A DNA stretch of 64,000 nucleotides, taken from positions 105,861-169,860 of the forward strand of contig NW_004775929.1 in the NCBI RefSeq assembly GCF_000247815.1. Direction: 5' to 3'. The DNA is from Ficedula albicollis. Taxonomy: Eukaryota; Chordata; Aves; Passeriformes; Muscicapidae. Shown here one piece after another: positions 1-12,720 of the stretch. Made by a program: the position numbers and the translations under genes. Each line of letters starts with the position of its first letter. The first letter of the stretch is position 1. The notes below the pieces were generated by a model, which was not told where the DNA came from, ran no database searches, and saw only the letters and a program-made list of their open reading frames with translations.

Positions 1-2840
1 ATTTTTATCTTGTTTTTACCTGTAATTTTATTTTATCTTGTTTTTACCTCCTGCAGCACAGAGCTTTCATGTCCATATTAATGTGCTGCGAGCTCAGCCC
101 TTGCTTTGCACCCAGTGTTCAGTAAAGGTAACACAAATTTAATTCACATCTTTGTCTGCAGTTTGTGAAGCTGGGTTCCAGCAACAGCCTTGCCCCTCTC
201 CCCTCTCTACTTGCCCAGATTTACCCTGGCACAATTGCACTCTCTTGTGGCAACCCTTCTCTGCCAGGTGTACCAAAGGTAAGCAGTTTAAAAATGCCTT
301 GGAAATGTCTGTACCAGCTGTAAGTGCACCTTCCAGCTATAGCACATGCACATCTTTCCCTAATTTTGTTTTTGTGTTCTAAGATGGTGGAGAGTGAAAA
401 GTGTGGATACTTTTTTAGGGAGCAAGGATGACACTTTTTAAAGTAGGGATCTCATCTGTGTTAGAGGGGTGCACTGATGAATCTAAAGCAGCTCATATGA
501 AATCTGGTTTTCTTTATTTAAAGTCTTAGATGCTCACAGATTTGTAGGTGAATTCTTACAACACCACCAGTCACTGGCTGTGGCCCAGCTACATGCAGTC
601 TGCTTTTGGTGAGTTAATTAATTTGATGTTCTTACTGATGATGTCAGAAATGCTAAACAGACCTTACTCTATTACTTATTTCAGCTGTAGCACAGCTTAA
701 AAGCAGCAGTCTATAGCTGTGTTGCTTTGCATTTTTCTGCTTGTGGGTTTCTGAGATGACAGATGTGCAGGAGTCTCAGAGAAAAAGCCCTGAGCTCTAA
801 CTCAGCTCTTTATGTGGTGTACAGGTGGTCTGCTTGCATATGTCAAATATATGCAGCAATTTCATGGAGGCAGAGGATTATGTCCATACTGTCAGGTAAG
901 CCAAATACTCTTAAACCTTCCAGTGCTGGGAGATTTTATTGTAAAGTAAGTGGAACCTGAATTTAGCAGCAGCCTGAACTAATTTGTGTGCTGCATAACA
1001 TTTGTACTAGGCATGAGTTTAACTTACACTGCCCCTTTTGGTGTCCTGCTCTATCCCTTTCTAAGCAGATCATGGTCATGACCCCTTTGTAATTCAGAAT
1101 ATCCCTTCCCATCAGTGGCAGCATCTCCTAATTCTAAGACACATCTTTACAACTGGATGTCAGCTGGAGGAGGTTGAGGAAGACAACCTGTACTTAGACA
1201 TGGATCTATATCAGTCACAGCCTCTGGCAGAGCTGTGGGGCTTTGTAGCTGGACACGAAGTTGGAACACTCAGCTGAATATTGCAGCAGATTTCTGCAAA
1301 ACATGGTCAGGAGCAAGATGGAACAGAGCTCCAACACTGCTGTTTAGTACTGATACAAGCAAAAAAAATGTGTTGGGAGTAGTGCCAGACCACAATATTG
1401 GAGAGCCATAGGCATCTCTTTAACTCCATCCTTCCAACTTTCAGCCTTCCTGGTTACTTTTTTCTTCGTTAAAAGAATGAATGAACCCTCTGAGAAGCCA
1501 GATTTCAAACATTGACTTTCTTTCTCTCTTCCTGTAGGCGAACCTGAGCTGACTCATTCACCAAATGTCGCCTTTGTTCTATGCATATGCCGGGAAGAAT
1601 TTCCTGATGCAGCTGTTAACAAGTTCTAACATTTCTATAGTTTCCCTGCTGAACAAATGTATTCTTCTTCACTATAATCTTCCCCTGGCTTCACATTTTA
1701 TATTTTCAAGGACACAGAGATAAGTGCTTGTTTGTTTTTTCTTTTGTTCTCTCTTGTTCCCTGAAAGGAAGGATTGTCAGTTCTTTGTATCCCTGCAATG
1801 CTACTTGTGATGCTGCCAGCAAGAAACAGAAAGGTGAATTGAAAGGTACCTGTAGAGTTTAGGTGGTCACTATAAACGGATTTTCTGGTTGAAATATCAC
1901 ACTGATCTTTCGGGTTAAAGAGTTTTCTTCAAGTGTGTGATGAGGTTGGAATTCTACAGGCAGCATTTGTTAAGAGCTGCTGTTAACCTGTGCTGCTTCT
2001 GCCCAGTTTCCAGAAAGAAGCACACGTGGTCAGAAGTTGCAGTGCAGGACTGTCATGTTATTTAAAACATTAATTGTCCCTAGTGTGTCATGAGTACTTT
2101 CCTCTTACCCTGTGACTCCTTCTACCCCTCCTGTTAGTGCAGTAGATGTTTTTATTTCACTATGCAGTGAAAAATCAAAATCACGGGTTTTGTCACTTGG
2201 TAACTGCTAAAAAACCTGGAATTTCTAACACTGCTTCTGGCTTTTCATAAACACATTCTCTGAGACACTGGTCAGCATATTCATTATGCTTTTAGGGAAT
2301 AACAAATAAGAACTGTGGAATCTTTGTTGAAATATTTATTTTGAAAGGAAAGTATAATTTAAAAGTAAGATAAAAATATTAAGAAAAGAGGAATTTTTCA
2401 TAAAGTGTGTGTGTGCACCTATTTTTATCGCTAGTCAATGAGTAAAAGTTTTTGTAATTGCTGGTCACAGGTATGTAGCTATGTTGGTATTTGTGTGCAC
2501 TTGTAGTACAGAAAGAAACTTGCTTTCCATTTCAGTACTAGAAAAACAGTTATTGATCACAGAGTGGTTGAGACTTTAGATGATAATAGAAGTCTGTAAA
2601 ACTGAATGATGAAGGTAGGCCAAAAGGATATTTTGAGATAAAGGATGAAAATAGGCTTTCAGAAAAGCATCCAATTATTTTTTCTGGCTAATTTCAAGCA
2701 CTGCTTGGATATGAATTGTCAGCCATGTGCTGGCCTGCATCAAAATCAGTGTGACTAGAAAGCTGAGGGTTGTGGTTTTCCCCCTCTGCTCCCCATTTGT
2801 GAGACTCCACTGGCAGTGTTGCTCTGGGGTCTCAACATAG
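1..2840. other. unique AT-rich non-coding stretch with one exon-like segment
   Basis: No repeat family or gene is recognisable over most of this stretch. The first 50 bases contain a 19-bp pyrimidine-rich direct duplication (3-21 and 31-49, period 28). A possible exon at 162-278 is listed separately. Frames are otherwise short and stop-rich, as expected of intergenic or intronic vertebrate DNA. Confidence 0.6.
162..278 (+). other. possible internal exon (unassigned)
   Basis: The 117-bp segment is preceded by a pyrimidine-rich stretch ending in CTGCAG (acceptor AG at 160-161) and followed by AAAG|GTAAGC (donor GT at 279-280), close to the consensus for both splice sites. It is a multiple of three. 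It is open in the frame with codons starting at 161 (phase 1-1), which gives a cysteine-rich peptide with Cys, Pro and Trp spread through it, and also in the phase-0 frame, which contains the sushi-like string SCGNPSLPG. I cannot assign it to a family, and splice-site look-alikes are common in long introns. A chance match is more likely than a real exon. Confidence 0.2.
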
Positions 2841-3053
2841 GGAGGACATGGAGATGCTGGAGTGAGTCCAGAGGAGGCCAAGGGATGCTCTGAGGGCTGG
2901 AGCTCCTCTGCTCTTTAGCCAGGCTGGGAGACTTCGGGGTGTTCTTGGAGAAGGCTCCAGAGAGACCTCAGAGCCCCTTCCAGTTCCCAAAGAGGCTCCG
3001 GGAGAGCTGGAGAGGGACTTGGAACAAGGGCTGGAGGGACAGGACACAGGGAA
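2841..3053 (+). mobile_element. CR1-type LINE fragment, internal part
   Basis: The segment follows the avian CR1 3' region: 'gacatggagatgctggag', then a stretch matching 'gagggctggagc', 'ccaggctgggagactt', 'gagaaggctccagagagacc', and finally 'gctggagagggactt' and 'ggacacaggg'. It is on the plus strand, 5'-truncated and diverged. It stops at 'aggacacagggaa' without the family's 3' end, which is unusual because CR1 copies normally lose the 5' end. The rest of what is probably the same copy resumes at 3529. Confidence 0.8.
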
Positions 3054-3528
3054 TTCCATCTCTGATGGAGAACAGTGCCTGCCACATGATTGAAAGTTTA
3101 AAAATTAGTTACCTCATTAAGCATTAATGAGGAGAACTAAGAATTCAGCAGGAAGACAATCCTACACAGTGAGAAATTGTACAGGGAAGATGATTAAGCT
3201 GAACAGCCAGTGGAATAAATGTGCTCCATTCCAGCAGGTAGAACTCCTGAGCTGAAGTTTCCGAGTTAATTGTTCTCTTGCTTTTAAATCCCAGTTTCCA
3301 CCAAGAAATTAGAACATAACAGGCCAGGAGAGGCTAGAGAGGCTCCAGTGAATAGAGAATTAAGGAACACCACAACTTCAGAAGCAGCTGAATGGGCAGG
3401 GCTAGAGAAGATAACAGGGTATCTTGCAGGTGGGAACAGGGGAAATAACACCTTCTACCATCTACTCTGTAATTATCCAACATCAGGAGCCCACAGATAG
3501 AAGCTCCAAGTGAGCTGGGGAAGGGCTC
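3054..3528. other. 475-bp insert inside a CR1 copy
   Basis: This segment separates two CR1 pieces that are consecutive in the CR1 consensus. The flanks are similar 13-mers, AGGACACAGGGAA at 3041-3053 and AGGACAAGGGGAA at 3529-3541 (11 of 13 identical), as expected of an old target-site duplication. The insert has no evident open frame, poly-A tail or terminal inverted repeat, and its class (solo LTR, SINE or other) is not recognisable by eye. Confidence 0.45.
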
Positions 3529-3774
3529 AGGACAAGGGGAAATGCTTCAAACTGCCAGAGGGCAGGACTGGATGGGATTTTGGGCAGGAATTGTTCCTGG
3601 CAGGGTGGGCAGGGGCTGGGATAGAATTCCCAGAGCAGCTGTGGCTGCCCCTGGATCCCTGCAGTGCCCAAGGCCAGGCTGGACACTGGGGACAGTGGAA
3701 AGTGTCCCTGCCATAGCAGGGACTGGATGGACTTTAAGGTGCCTCCCAATCCAAACCATTCTGGGATTCCATGT
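3529..3774 (+). mobile_element. CR1-type LINE fragment, 3' end
   Basis: The segment matches the terminal CR1 region in order: 'gcttcaaactgccagaggg', 'gttcctggcagggtgggcag', 'agctgtggctgcccctggat', 'cccaaggccaggctggac', 'gtccctgccatagcaggg', 'actttaaggtgcctcccaat' and 'ccaaaccattctgggattcc'. It continues the consensus almost exactly where the fragment ending at 3053 stops, so the two are probably one plus-strand copy split by the 475-bp insert. It carries no coding capacity. Confidence 0.88.
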
Positions 3775-6700
3775 TTCTGTGTATGAAAATTCTCTAGTCA
3801 TCTCTTTGAATCAGTTAGGCATTTGACCTCTTTGAAAATGTGGTCTGAAGTCATAATCAAATGGATTTATTAAAAACACAAGAGTTTTATAATTCTGTTT
3901 ATCAATTCTGAAATGTCAATATCTAAAGTCAATTTGCAAACAGTGAAAGCTTTAAATACATCCTTGTCTTTTCCAGATGATTTTAGCAAGGCTGACTTTA
4001 GGAATGCATTATTATCCATGATGATGATGATGATTATCCATTGGTCTGGCTCTCTCAGTTGTTTCCCGTGGTCTTATGCAGCCCTGTACATTCCCAAGTA
4101 AAACATGAACAATATCTTCTATGCACTTAGTTTTAGGGAAGAAGGAAAATAGATACAGTGTTTGAAATTCCAACTAGATCCACTCTATTGATCCAGGTAA
4201 AACCTGGTGATTAAGAGCGCAGTTCACTGTCCTCTCTCAGATTCTCAATTCTGACTTTATTGCTGGTTTCTAAAATGATACTAGAGTTGGAATAATACCA
4301 AAAAAAGTCTTCTCATGCTCTGTCTTTCCAAAAAATGATCTGAAATAAAGCTTCAGGCTTTTGTTTGGTTTCAGGGTAGTAAAGTTTTTCTGGAAATCTG
4401 TTTATTGAGTACTTTTCCTGCTGCGTATAGCATGATGGACCATAAAGTCAAAAGTTTATAGGTGTTACTGCTTCTATTTTAAAAACATTTCAGTGTAGGT
4501 TTGGTGTTCTTTTTGGTTTTGTTTTTTTTTTTCTTCTTTTTTGCGAAGATATTTGTGTCATGCAAAAGCCCATCACAAGTTTGTACAAGTACCCAAAACA
4601 GATAGAAGGCTTGCTTGGAGGTGTAGATAGGTGTGTGCAGGGGAGTACAAATGCACATCATGTCCTTTTACAGTTTAAAATGATAACTCTAGGTCCATAT
4701 GTTAGGTGTACATTACTTTCTCATGCTGTTAACTTTCTTCTTCCATAGAAATCACAAATGAGTATTCAGTTGAACATTAAAAAATAACATTTTCCTTTTT
4801 ACCATCTTGTGTTGATGCTGTGTTGGCTCTCTTGGAGTCGTATTCTGTTTGGTCTTTTTCCTTGTCCTACCCATATTTTACACCTAAAAATGGTGGGAGA
4901 GAGAGTAGAACAGAAGTGAATGAGGAGTCAAAACTATGGAACAAGTTACTGGAAAGAAGATAGGGAGAAAGGGAGATAAATGAGCTAGAGAGATACAGTT
5001 TTAAAATCTATTAAATATAGATGTAGCTGTGATGAAGACTAAATAAAACGCTGGCACTTAAACTGGCAGCTCATTTTTGATCCTAGATGTGACATACTTT
5101 CTAAAGCCTGGAGATAAACTGCTGTGCAACTTAATTTTTTTCCTCTAATGATTTCTTTCAAGGTTGCTCAGGGTTTTATGCAGAAGTTGCTGGTTTGGTG
5201 TGACATGCTTTTATATAATACTGAATGGCTGGAGTCGGACTTCAGTGATTCTCATGGCTCTCATCCTACTCAGGATAGTCTATGATTTTGTAAATTTTCA
5301 CTGTCTTTGGAAGTGGAGATATGAAAAACAAATTACAAAATTATGATAATGAAAGCAACCTATTCCTATTTTATTAACAAGGAAAGAAGAAAAGAAATTG
5401 AAGCTCAGAGAAATAAAATAACTTTTCTTTCCATTGGTTAAAAGGAATGTTTTAGCTAGTGTTTATTCTCATGATGCCATTAACTCTCTTAAATTAAGGT
5501 TCAATTCTTAAGTGGTATGATTAAAAAAGTATTGAGCTAAGAATCTCTTGATATCCAGACCACTCTTTGGGTTGTTTTGATTTTCAGTACGACCATTTCA
5601 TCCCAGTATACCTAAAAACTCTCAGATCTCAGATGTTTTGCTTGCAAAGTGTATGTTTTCACCTTCAAGAAAAATTCCCAGTCATGCATTATCACATCCT
5701 AGTCAGGGATTATTGTGAAAGATGTGCGGAGGTGTTGTTTTATTTTTTTATTTTTTAATTTTTTTAAATATAGAGATAAGGTTTTTTGTTAATTTACCAG
5801 TTGTTGCAAGTTAATTGAAGTCCTGCTTTGAACATATGTGATTGTTTAGTACTCCTGTCAGGTATGAAGTGACCGAAAACCATGAATGACTTATTTTCTT
5901 TGAGATGCAGTGTTCCCCTAAAAAAGAACATGTTTCTCAAATCCATATATATGTGTGTGTATATATATGTTAAGTATTTGGAGAAATATACAGTGCTTTC
6001 ATAGTGCACATGTGTCTAAGCCATGTGTCAAATCAAACATTACAGCAAAATGTCTAATTTTGTTAGGTTAATGAAATGCTGCATCATATCCTGCTATTAA
6101 GAGAGTAATGTTCCCTAAAGTAAAAGTAAAGTTCATGCTTCTTGGTATTTTGGTGGGGATTTATCAGGGAAAGTTCTCTGAACAAGTGTATGAAATTCAT
6201 GGCTGCCTGACTGAAGAGGGCAGTGGTGCCTAATGTGACAGAATCTCCTCATTTTCAACCAAATGCATTTTATTTTTCACTAGATTTCCTTTGATAGATA
6301 ACCTGAAATTCTTCTATTACTCTTTTAGAAATGCTTTATGCAATTACAGTCCAGAAAATTGTACTTCTGTACATTATCTCATAGGAAATATCAAGGTTTG
6401 AACCACTGATGCATCAGCGTTCCTGAGATTGACTGCAAAGTCTGAAATAACTTTAAAGCCCTACTGATTTTTTGTTGTTTTGCTCTGTATCAGTTATAGA
6501 CTTCTACTTTTCTTCTTTAGAATTTTTATCAAAATTTCAAACTGTAAGTCAAACAACTGAAGTAATTCTAGGCACAGAGGTATGAAAACTGATGATTCCA
6601 TGCCTTTGTTTCTTGAATACCCAAATATAATTGTCTTATCTTGTTTCTGTAATATCTTTTGATGTAGACACTTAAAACTGGAAACATTCAGAATTGTGAA

Positions 6701-9700
6701 ACAATTCTCAAACTCATAACCAGAAAGAACGAAATATGGAAGGAAAGGCTTTCTTTCTCCCTGGAAGAATACCTAAGATTAGAAGCTTATCTCTAGTTAG
6801 GAAAGAGAGAATGAGTAAGAGCAAAGAAAAACACTTTCACCCAGGGTTACTCTCTTGCCAACATTTTGCTACTTACCACCTTTGTGTATCAGGCAATTTG
6901 CTAGAACTCTTGAGATATTCATTACATTAACTAAAATTCTTTTCTTTGGGTTTCTGTGGAACTCTTTCAATACGTGTGCTTCTTTTCACCCAAGTAATGC
7001 ATTTGAACTGTAATGCTAACGAGGTGATGGCAGAATATTCTACATCAATTTGGACAAGGTTTTTGTCAGATAAGCCAAGTTGGCAACTTGTTTGAAGTTC
7101 CTATAATTAAAGCATATATCTTAGCTGAAATTCTGTTTATCCTGTTGATTATATTTTCAAACAGGTAGCCAAATTGAAAAAAAAACAACAAACCAACAGC
7201 AAAAAAATAATTTTTTAAGATCAGGCTAAAACTATTGATGCCTCCATTAAACATTTCTAATTACCTGGCCTTATAATGAACTGAGGTTGTTCGATGCAGG
7301 GGTTTTGACAGTGAATGGTCTGTGACTTTTAATTTTACCTTGTGTGGATTTATTTTTTTCCTGGGGTAAGTGAAATAACCTCAGCTAACAGTGAATTAAT
7401 GCATGGAATGCTGTTCCTCTTGTAGGTTGGCTCAGTGATGGCAGGAGAGATCAGACTTAGGAAAGGTGGAAACAGAAATGTTCCCTGTAGCTGTCGTGTG
7501 TTGGTTTTTAGTCTGAAGCTCTGAAGCTTGTGAAGGGAAGTTTCCTAGCTTTTCTGCAGTTTTCTTGCAGGGAGGGTGGGTGGTGTGTGTTTAAATTCCC
7601 TCTGTTTTTTGACAGAACAGATACATGTCCTTGCAGAAAAATTAATTCGAAGGGGACTACTAAAAATGTGTACTTCTGGTGGGTTTTTTGCATTGAAACC
7701 TAGCATATCATTCTAAAATCCTGAGGTAAAATCATTTGAGTACCCTGGACTAATTTTCATTATTTCTTTTGACTCACAATTTTAAATAATTAGTGCTTTA
7801 ACAAGGCATGGTTTGAAAGAAGTATAGCACTTAATCTGCTGTAGAGGAACTTAAATGTTGTTTGGTGTAGTGTGGATTTGTTTATTTTTGTGATGGACAG
7901 TGGATGTGTTCAGTGTACAAAGGAATGGTAATTAAAGAGTAGGATCAGCAGGAAAAATGGATGTATGTCATCCAGAAACTTCACATTCAGGTCACCTGTG
8001 ATGAGTTTTCCTTTGAACTGCATTCTTCTTCTTTGTATTCTTAGAAGAAGAAGTAAAAATGAATGACTTGATGCTTAGAGCTAAAAGTGCATAGCACTTT
8101 TAGTCTCTGCTCTGGTAAATGTACCCATGATAAAGAACCATTACAAATATATCCAACTTAAGTTCAAGCACCTGCAGTGTTTTGGTTTGGACAAAATGAG
8201 CAGAGAAATCCGCATGAGAGACACTGAATAGTGAAAAGTGTTTGGGTTTTATTTTGAATCTTTGCTTTCTTCACTATTAATCTTCTTCTACACAGGCTTT
8301 CCCAACAGCATTATTCTTGGCCACTCACTGCTGCTTCATGGGCTTTCAAAACAATTAATATATTAAATTTTCTATATACTTCAGCTTTTTTCTATCATCT
8401 GTGTAGTGTTTTTGGATAACCCATTGTCTGCATTGGGCAACACTCACCAAAATCCCTGCCTTTGGAAGGATCTGTATCTTTGCATGGATGTGAGCCACGG
8501 ATGAATATTTGTTGATTTGTAGGAAACCAAGTCTATCAATAAGGCAGGTGATTCCTTTTTAGGTGGGAAAGCCTTGAAAGACCTGAAGCTTCATGGCAAA
8601 TTTTGGAGGGAATTGTGCTTCCTTTGGCATGGGAAGCAGTGAGAGATCAGCTTCTATGCTGAGAATATCTCATCTCTTTCTGAGGCCTGAGCCTTCCCTC
8701 AAAAAGCATTGTTTTTCACTGAGCACTGTTGCCATGGCTCCTAATGAGAGAATGATATCAAATGGCTTCGATGACAGATAGCAAATATGTCCTGCTAATC
8801 CACTCCAGGGGCAAACATTTGTTTACTGAGAATTTCTTAGTCTCTGGAACTAACTGAATATATTCAGGGACAGCAAATAACTTCAACATGCTGATAGAAG
8901 AAACTGATCAAGATTAGCTCAAAAGAGGGTTTTTACCAGTTTTGCCTGATATTCGTAATGGGTATCTATTGAATACATAATTGGCTGATAGGTGCATTTC
9001 TTTCTGCACTGAGTTTGAGATGTGGAAAAGCAGGTGATAATTGAAATTTTGAGTAGTAACCATCATATCCTTTTTTAATCTGTATTGCTTTTTAGGTGAG
9101 AAAGAAAATATCAGCCTGTGTCTTTCTGGGGTCCACTGGTTCTCAGTCAGCAGCTTGGTCTTCTCCTGAAATCCCCCTAAATATCTGTCAGATATTTTCC
9201 CTCAGAAATTGAAACCTGCAGTGTCTACAGAGAAAATGTAAGGATTTGTTTGCATTTTCATGGAAAGTTTGCAGTCGTGCTTTATATTTTACTGTTTATC
9301 CCTATGAGAAGATGACTGGTCTTTGGACATCTTTTTGGATGCTGAAGTTTTGTCTAATGGATAATCTTTAAATCTTGGCTGATAGATTTTAAGAATATCA
9401 CTAAATCATTCACTATGTTTTATATCTCAGTTATATGAATAAAACCTGGTGATTTTAGAGTGAAAATTCCATTTTCCACAGTGTTACCTCATTTGAGTGA
9501 GCCATAGTACGATTTAATAGAACCCAGTACCATTAAATCCATGTACCATCTTCAGTTATAAGTATAAAGTAGGAAGGGAGATTTCTGAGAGAATGTCTTT
9601 ATTTACCCCTTCTTTATTCTTCCCAGACATTTTCCAGAGCATTCATAATGATTCTTGGCTTTTTCTTCCTTCTTTATCCCAGTAAAAAGAAGAATATCAG

Positions 9701-10163
9701 GAGATAAATCAAGCCACAATAAGTCTGATGGCTGGTTTAATCCTTGCCTTCAGGTCTGTGGGTAAGAAGAGGATTGCTGTCCCAGCACTTGTTCCTATCC
9801 ATGCACATGGTGTACTTGTATACACAGTGATTAGGAAGTTGTAGTAGTTATTAAATCCAGTTCTTAGGGAATGACAAATTTTACAATTGTATATACAATG
9901 CAGATCCTCTATAAACTCAAAAGCTCTGTATTCACTTCTGCAAGAGCATTTTGGATGTAAAATGTAGAAGCAATTTTTTTTTTTTTATGGAAAGAACTTT
10001 GAGACTGAATTTCCTTCTTTCTAAATATATGTACACCTCATGTGCATCTTAAAGCTATGGGAAATCTATGATGTGATGACTTCTGCTTTTCTATACATCT
10101 GATCAATATTTTTTTTTAAATTTTCACTTTGACACATAGATATATATGTATGTTTTCATATAT
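3775..10163. other. unique AT-rich non-coding stretch
   Basis: Nothing gene-like is visible. Minor low-complexity patches are (ATG)n at 4018-4034, a T-rich tract at about 4500-4543, a T/A-rich run at about 5738-5770, alternating TA/TG sequence at 5944-5971 and a run of 13 T at 9974-9986. All open frames are under about 65 codons with no recognisable protein similarity. Confidence 0.6.
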
Positions 10164-10389
10164 ATGGCTTCAAACTGAGAGAGAGGGGATTTAGATATTG
10201 GGTGGGAACTGTTCCCTGTGAGGGTGGGCAGGCCCTGACACAGCTGTGCCTCCCCTGGATCCCTGGCAGTGCCCAAGGCCAGGCTGGACACTGGGGCTGG
10301 GAGCAGCCTGGGACAGTGGAATGTGTTGGGATTGGAACTGGATGGGCTTTAGGGTCCCTCCCAACCCAAACCATCCTGGGATTCTGTGG
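10164..10389 (+). mobile_element. CR1-type LINE, 3' end
   Basis: This is a 5'-truncated plus-strand copy beginning at 'atggcttcaaactgag' and running through 'gttccctgtgagggtgggca', 'cctcccctggatccctggca', 'cccaaggccaggctggac', 'ggatgggctttagggtccct' and 'cccaacccaaaccatcctgg' to 'gattctgtgg'. The intact 3' end and 5' truncation are typical of CR1 retrotransposition. It has no coding capacity. Confidence 0.9.
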
Positions 10390-12720
10390 TATTTATTTAT
10401 TATTGCAATATATACATAAGTGCACTCATATAAATAAAGTACCTGGTTAGTATTTGTGTAAATCTGAATTGTCCTTTGTAAGTACAAGGGGGACATATAT
10501 TAGACTTTTTATGAATTATTACCATAATCTAATCCTTTTAAATTTCTCACTGGGGTTTTTTTGTCTCCATATATTTTCCCTATATTCCTCTCTTTCAGAG
10601 CTTTTTTTTTTGCCACTGCAAGTGCCCCATAAACAAAATTCATTAATTGAAGGAGGTAGCAGTGCTGAGTTTATCATTAGCAATATCAGAATTTGACAAA
10701 ATGTCTTCTCAAAAGGAAATTCAGTCTCATGCTATTAATTTTATCTAACTCACCTGTCTGTCATTTGCTAATATTGAACTTTATCTTTCATTGAAACAGT
10801 CTCTCATATTTTTCTTTTCTTGTTCTTTCTTTTTTCCTTCTGGATTGGAGAAGGATATTGCTGAAATGTTCTTCATGAATCCTGTCAGCAAATTGTCTTT
10901 GCCTTACATTTGATTCTTCCTGTCATACCAATGTCAGGAGTCTACAGAAGTGCAGCATCTTCTGTGGTGTCTGACCTCCTTAGGAGCAAGATCTCAGCAC
11001 TATAGTAAGGTACCAAAGACACAGGTCTTTAATTAATTTTATAGTGAATGTTATACTCACTTCCAGGCACTGAGGTGCTTCTCTTATGCACAGCTCTTTA
11101 AATCTTCACCTTGGTTAATGCATATTATTTCTATTATGAATTCTTGGAAGATTCTCTGTGGGCCTTCAGAATATTCTGCTTAGTGACTTTTGCAATTTAC
11201 AGGGTTTATTATATTTCTCTAGGAAATGTCCAGGGTCTCTCAATTCCTGGAACATTCTCTCTATGAGTTACCTTTGGGACTGGATTTGAGCTTTTATATT
11301 TGTCTTTTATTTCCCAGTATTTTGCTACCAAATGTCTAACTTTTATGTAAATGCTGATTTCTTCTCCTAATTTTTTTCACTTTTTTAAAAAAAGAATCTA
11401 TTAGAGCATAAATGCAGATTTTTTTTAAAATAATGCTCTAAGAATGGTGACTACTTCACTGCTCTTTACCCCCACAGAACTTTTTTTTCTGTAGGAAAAA
11501 GTTCATCATAATTTTGAGTTGTTTTCCTTGGCAGTCATACATTTTGTACGAGAGCTCAAATGCAATGTGTAAATGTTGTTCTATCCCAGTTAAAGTATTC
11601 CTGAAGAAGGAGGTAAAAGGGGTTTTGAAATGAAGGTTGAAAAGGAATATGAATGATGGAAGGTGAGCCATTCAGTGAATAAATGAGTGGAGGAGATGGT
11701 TGGAAGGAAAACTAAGATAAAAATGAAAAATGAGAGGAAAACAGAAAGGGTAAACCAGAATGAAAAAATACTTGTGCTGTTGAAAGCCTTCACTTAGAGG
11801 CTTAAAATATTCACCTGCCAGATGTTTTTAATAGGTGGGACCTGCTCCACTATGAAAGCTTGGCATGTTCAGAAAAGATATGTGAGACAGAAATGCCTCT
11901 GCTGGGAATTTGGTGTGACTTGGGCACTAAGCACAGTGGGAGTTTGAGCTTTAAATACACCATTGTCCCTGAATTTCTGTTCATCCCGGGCTTACCCGAA
12001 GTTCCTCTAGAAAATCTGGGGTGTGTATAACAAAAGGGATTATTTCTTACCTTATTAAAGCCTTTTTAAAATGCATAACAATTAATAATAGTTAATAATT
12101 AATAATTTAAAAAAATTAACTTAGAAGTACATAGGCATTCATTAAGACCCTTGCATCTGTGCTAATTGCAGAGCAGGTACCTTATTATCTACTTTCAGCC
12201 TTTTACTTATTCAGAGCTTTTTTTTTCTTTTTAAATACAGTTGTTGCTTCAAAGCTTCTTCTACTTTAGCACTGCAGGGATATGAAGTTTGTCTTAATTT
12301 GCTGAGGTTATGTTAGTGAACAGTGGAGCTAAGTGGAAATCATATTTTGACAGTGGATAAGTCTATATTTTTACCCAATTAGAATATTTTCCTGTCTTTT
12401 ATAGCCATAAACCCAAGCTCTACTGCTCTACATGCCCTCATTAAAAACTGAGGAGAAAATCAATACACCACAGCAACATTAATTGGTAGGGTTTTAAAAA
12501 AACAAATAGCTACCAATTTTGATAAATGTATTCTACTCAGCTTCTGTTCTGTTAGACAGATAACATTTTAAGTAATACAAATGCTCTTATTGGTGTTTCT
12601 TGAAGAGAGGAGAGAGTTGAAATGCTGCAGCGGGATTTTCAGGAAATCCTGAGCAGTCACACACATACAGTAAGGCTTTTAAAATGCTTGTCTCTCATGA
12701 GACATGCAGAATCTGAAACC
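10390..12720. other. unique AT-rich non-coding stretch left of the TTCCC array
   Basis: No gene or repeat family is recognised. There is a T-rich run at 10602-10611, T/A-rich sequence at 11370-11430, and a patch of repeated TTAATAATTAATA motifs at about 12080-12120. The last bases before the array ('atctgaaacc') give no sign of a mobile element carrying it. Confidence 0.55.

Noticed and set aside
57..278. Two consecutive exons, 57-127 and 162-278
   Set aside because: The intervening 34 bp is too short for a vertebrate intron and the phases do not match; at most one of them could be an exon.
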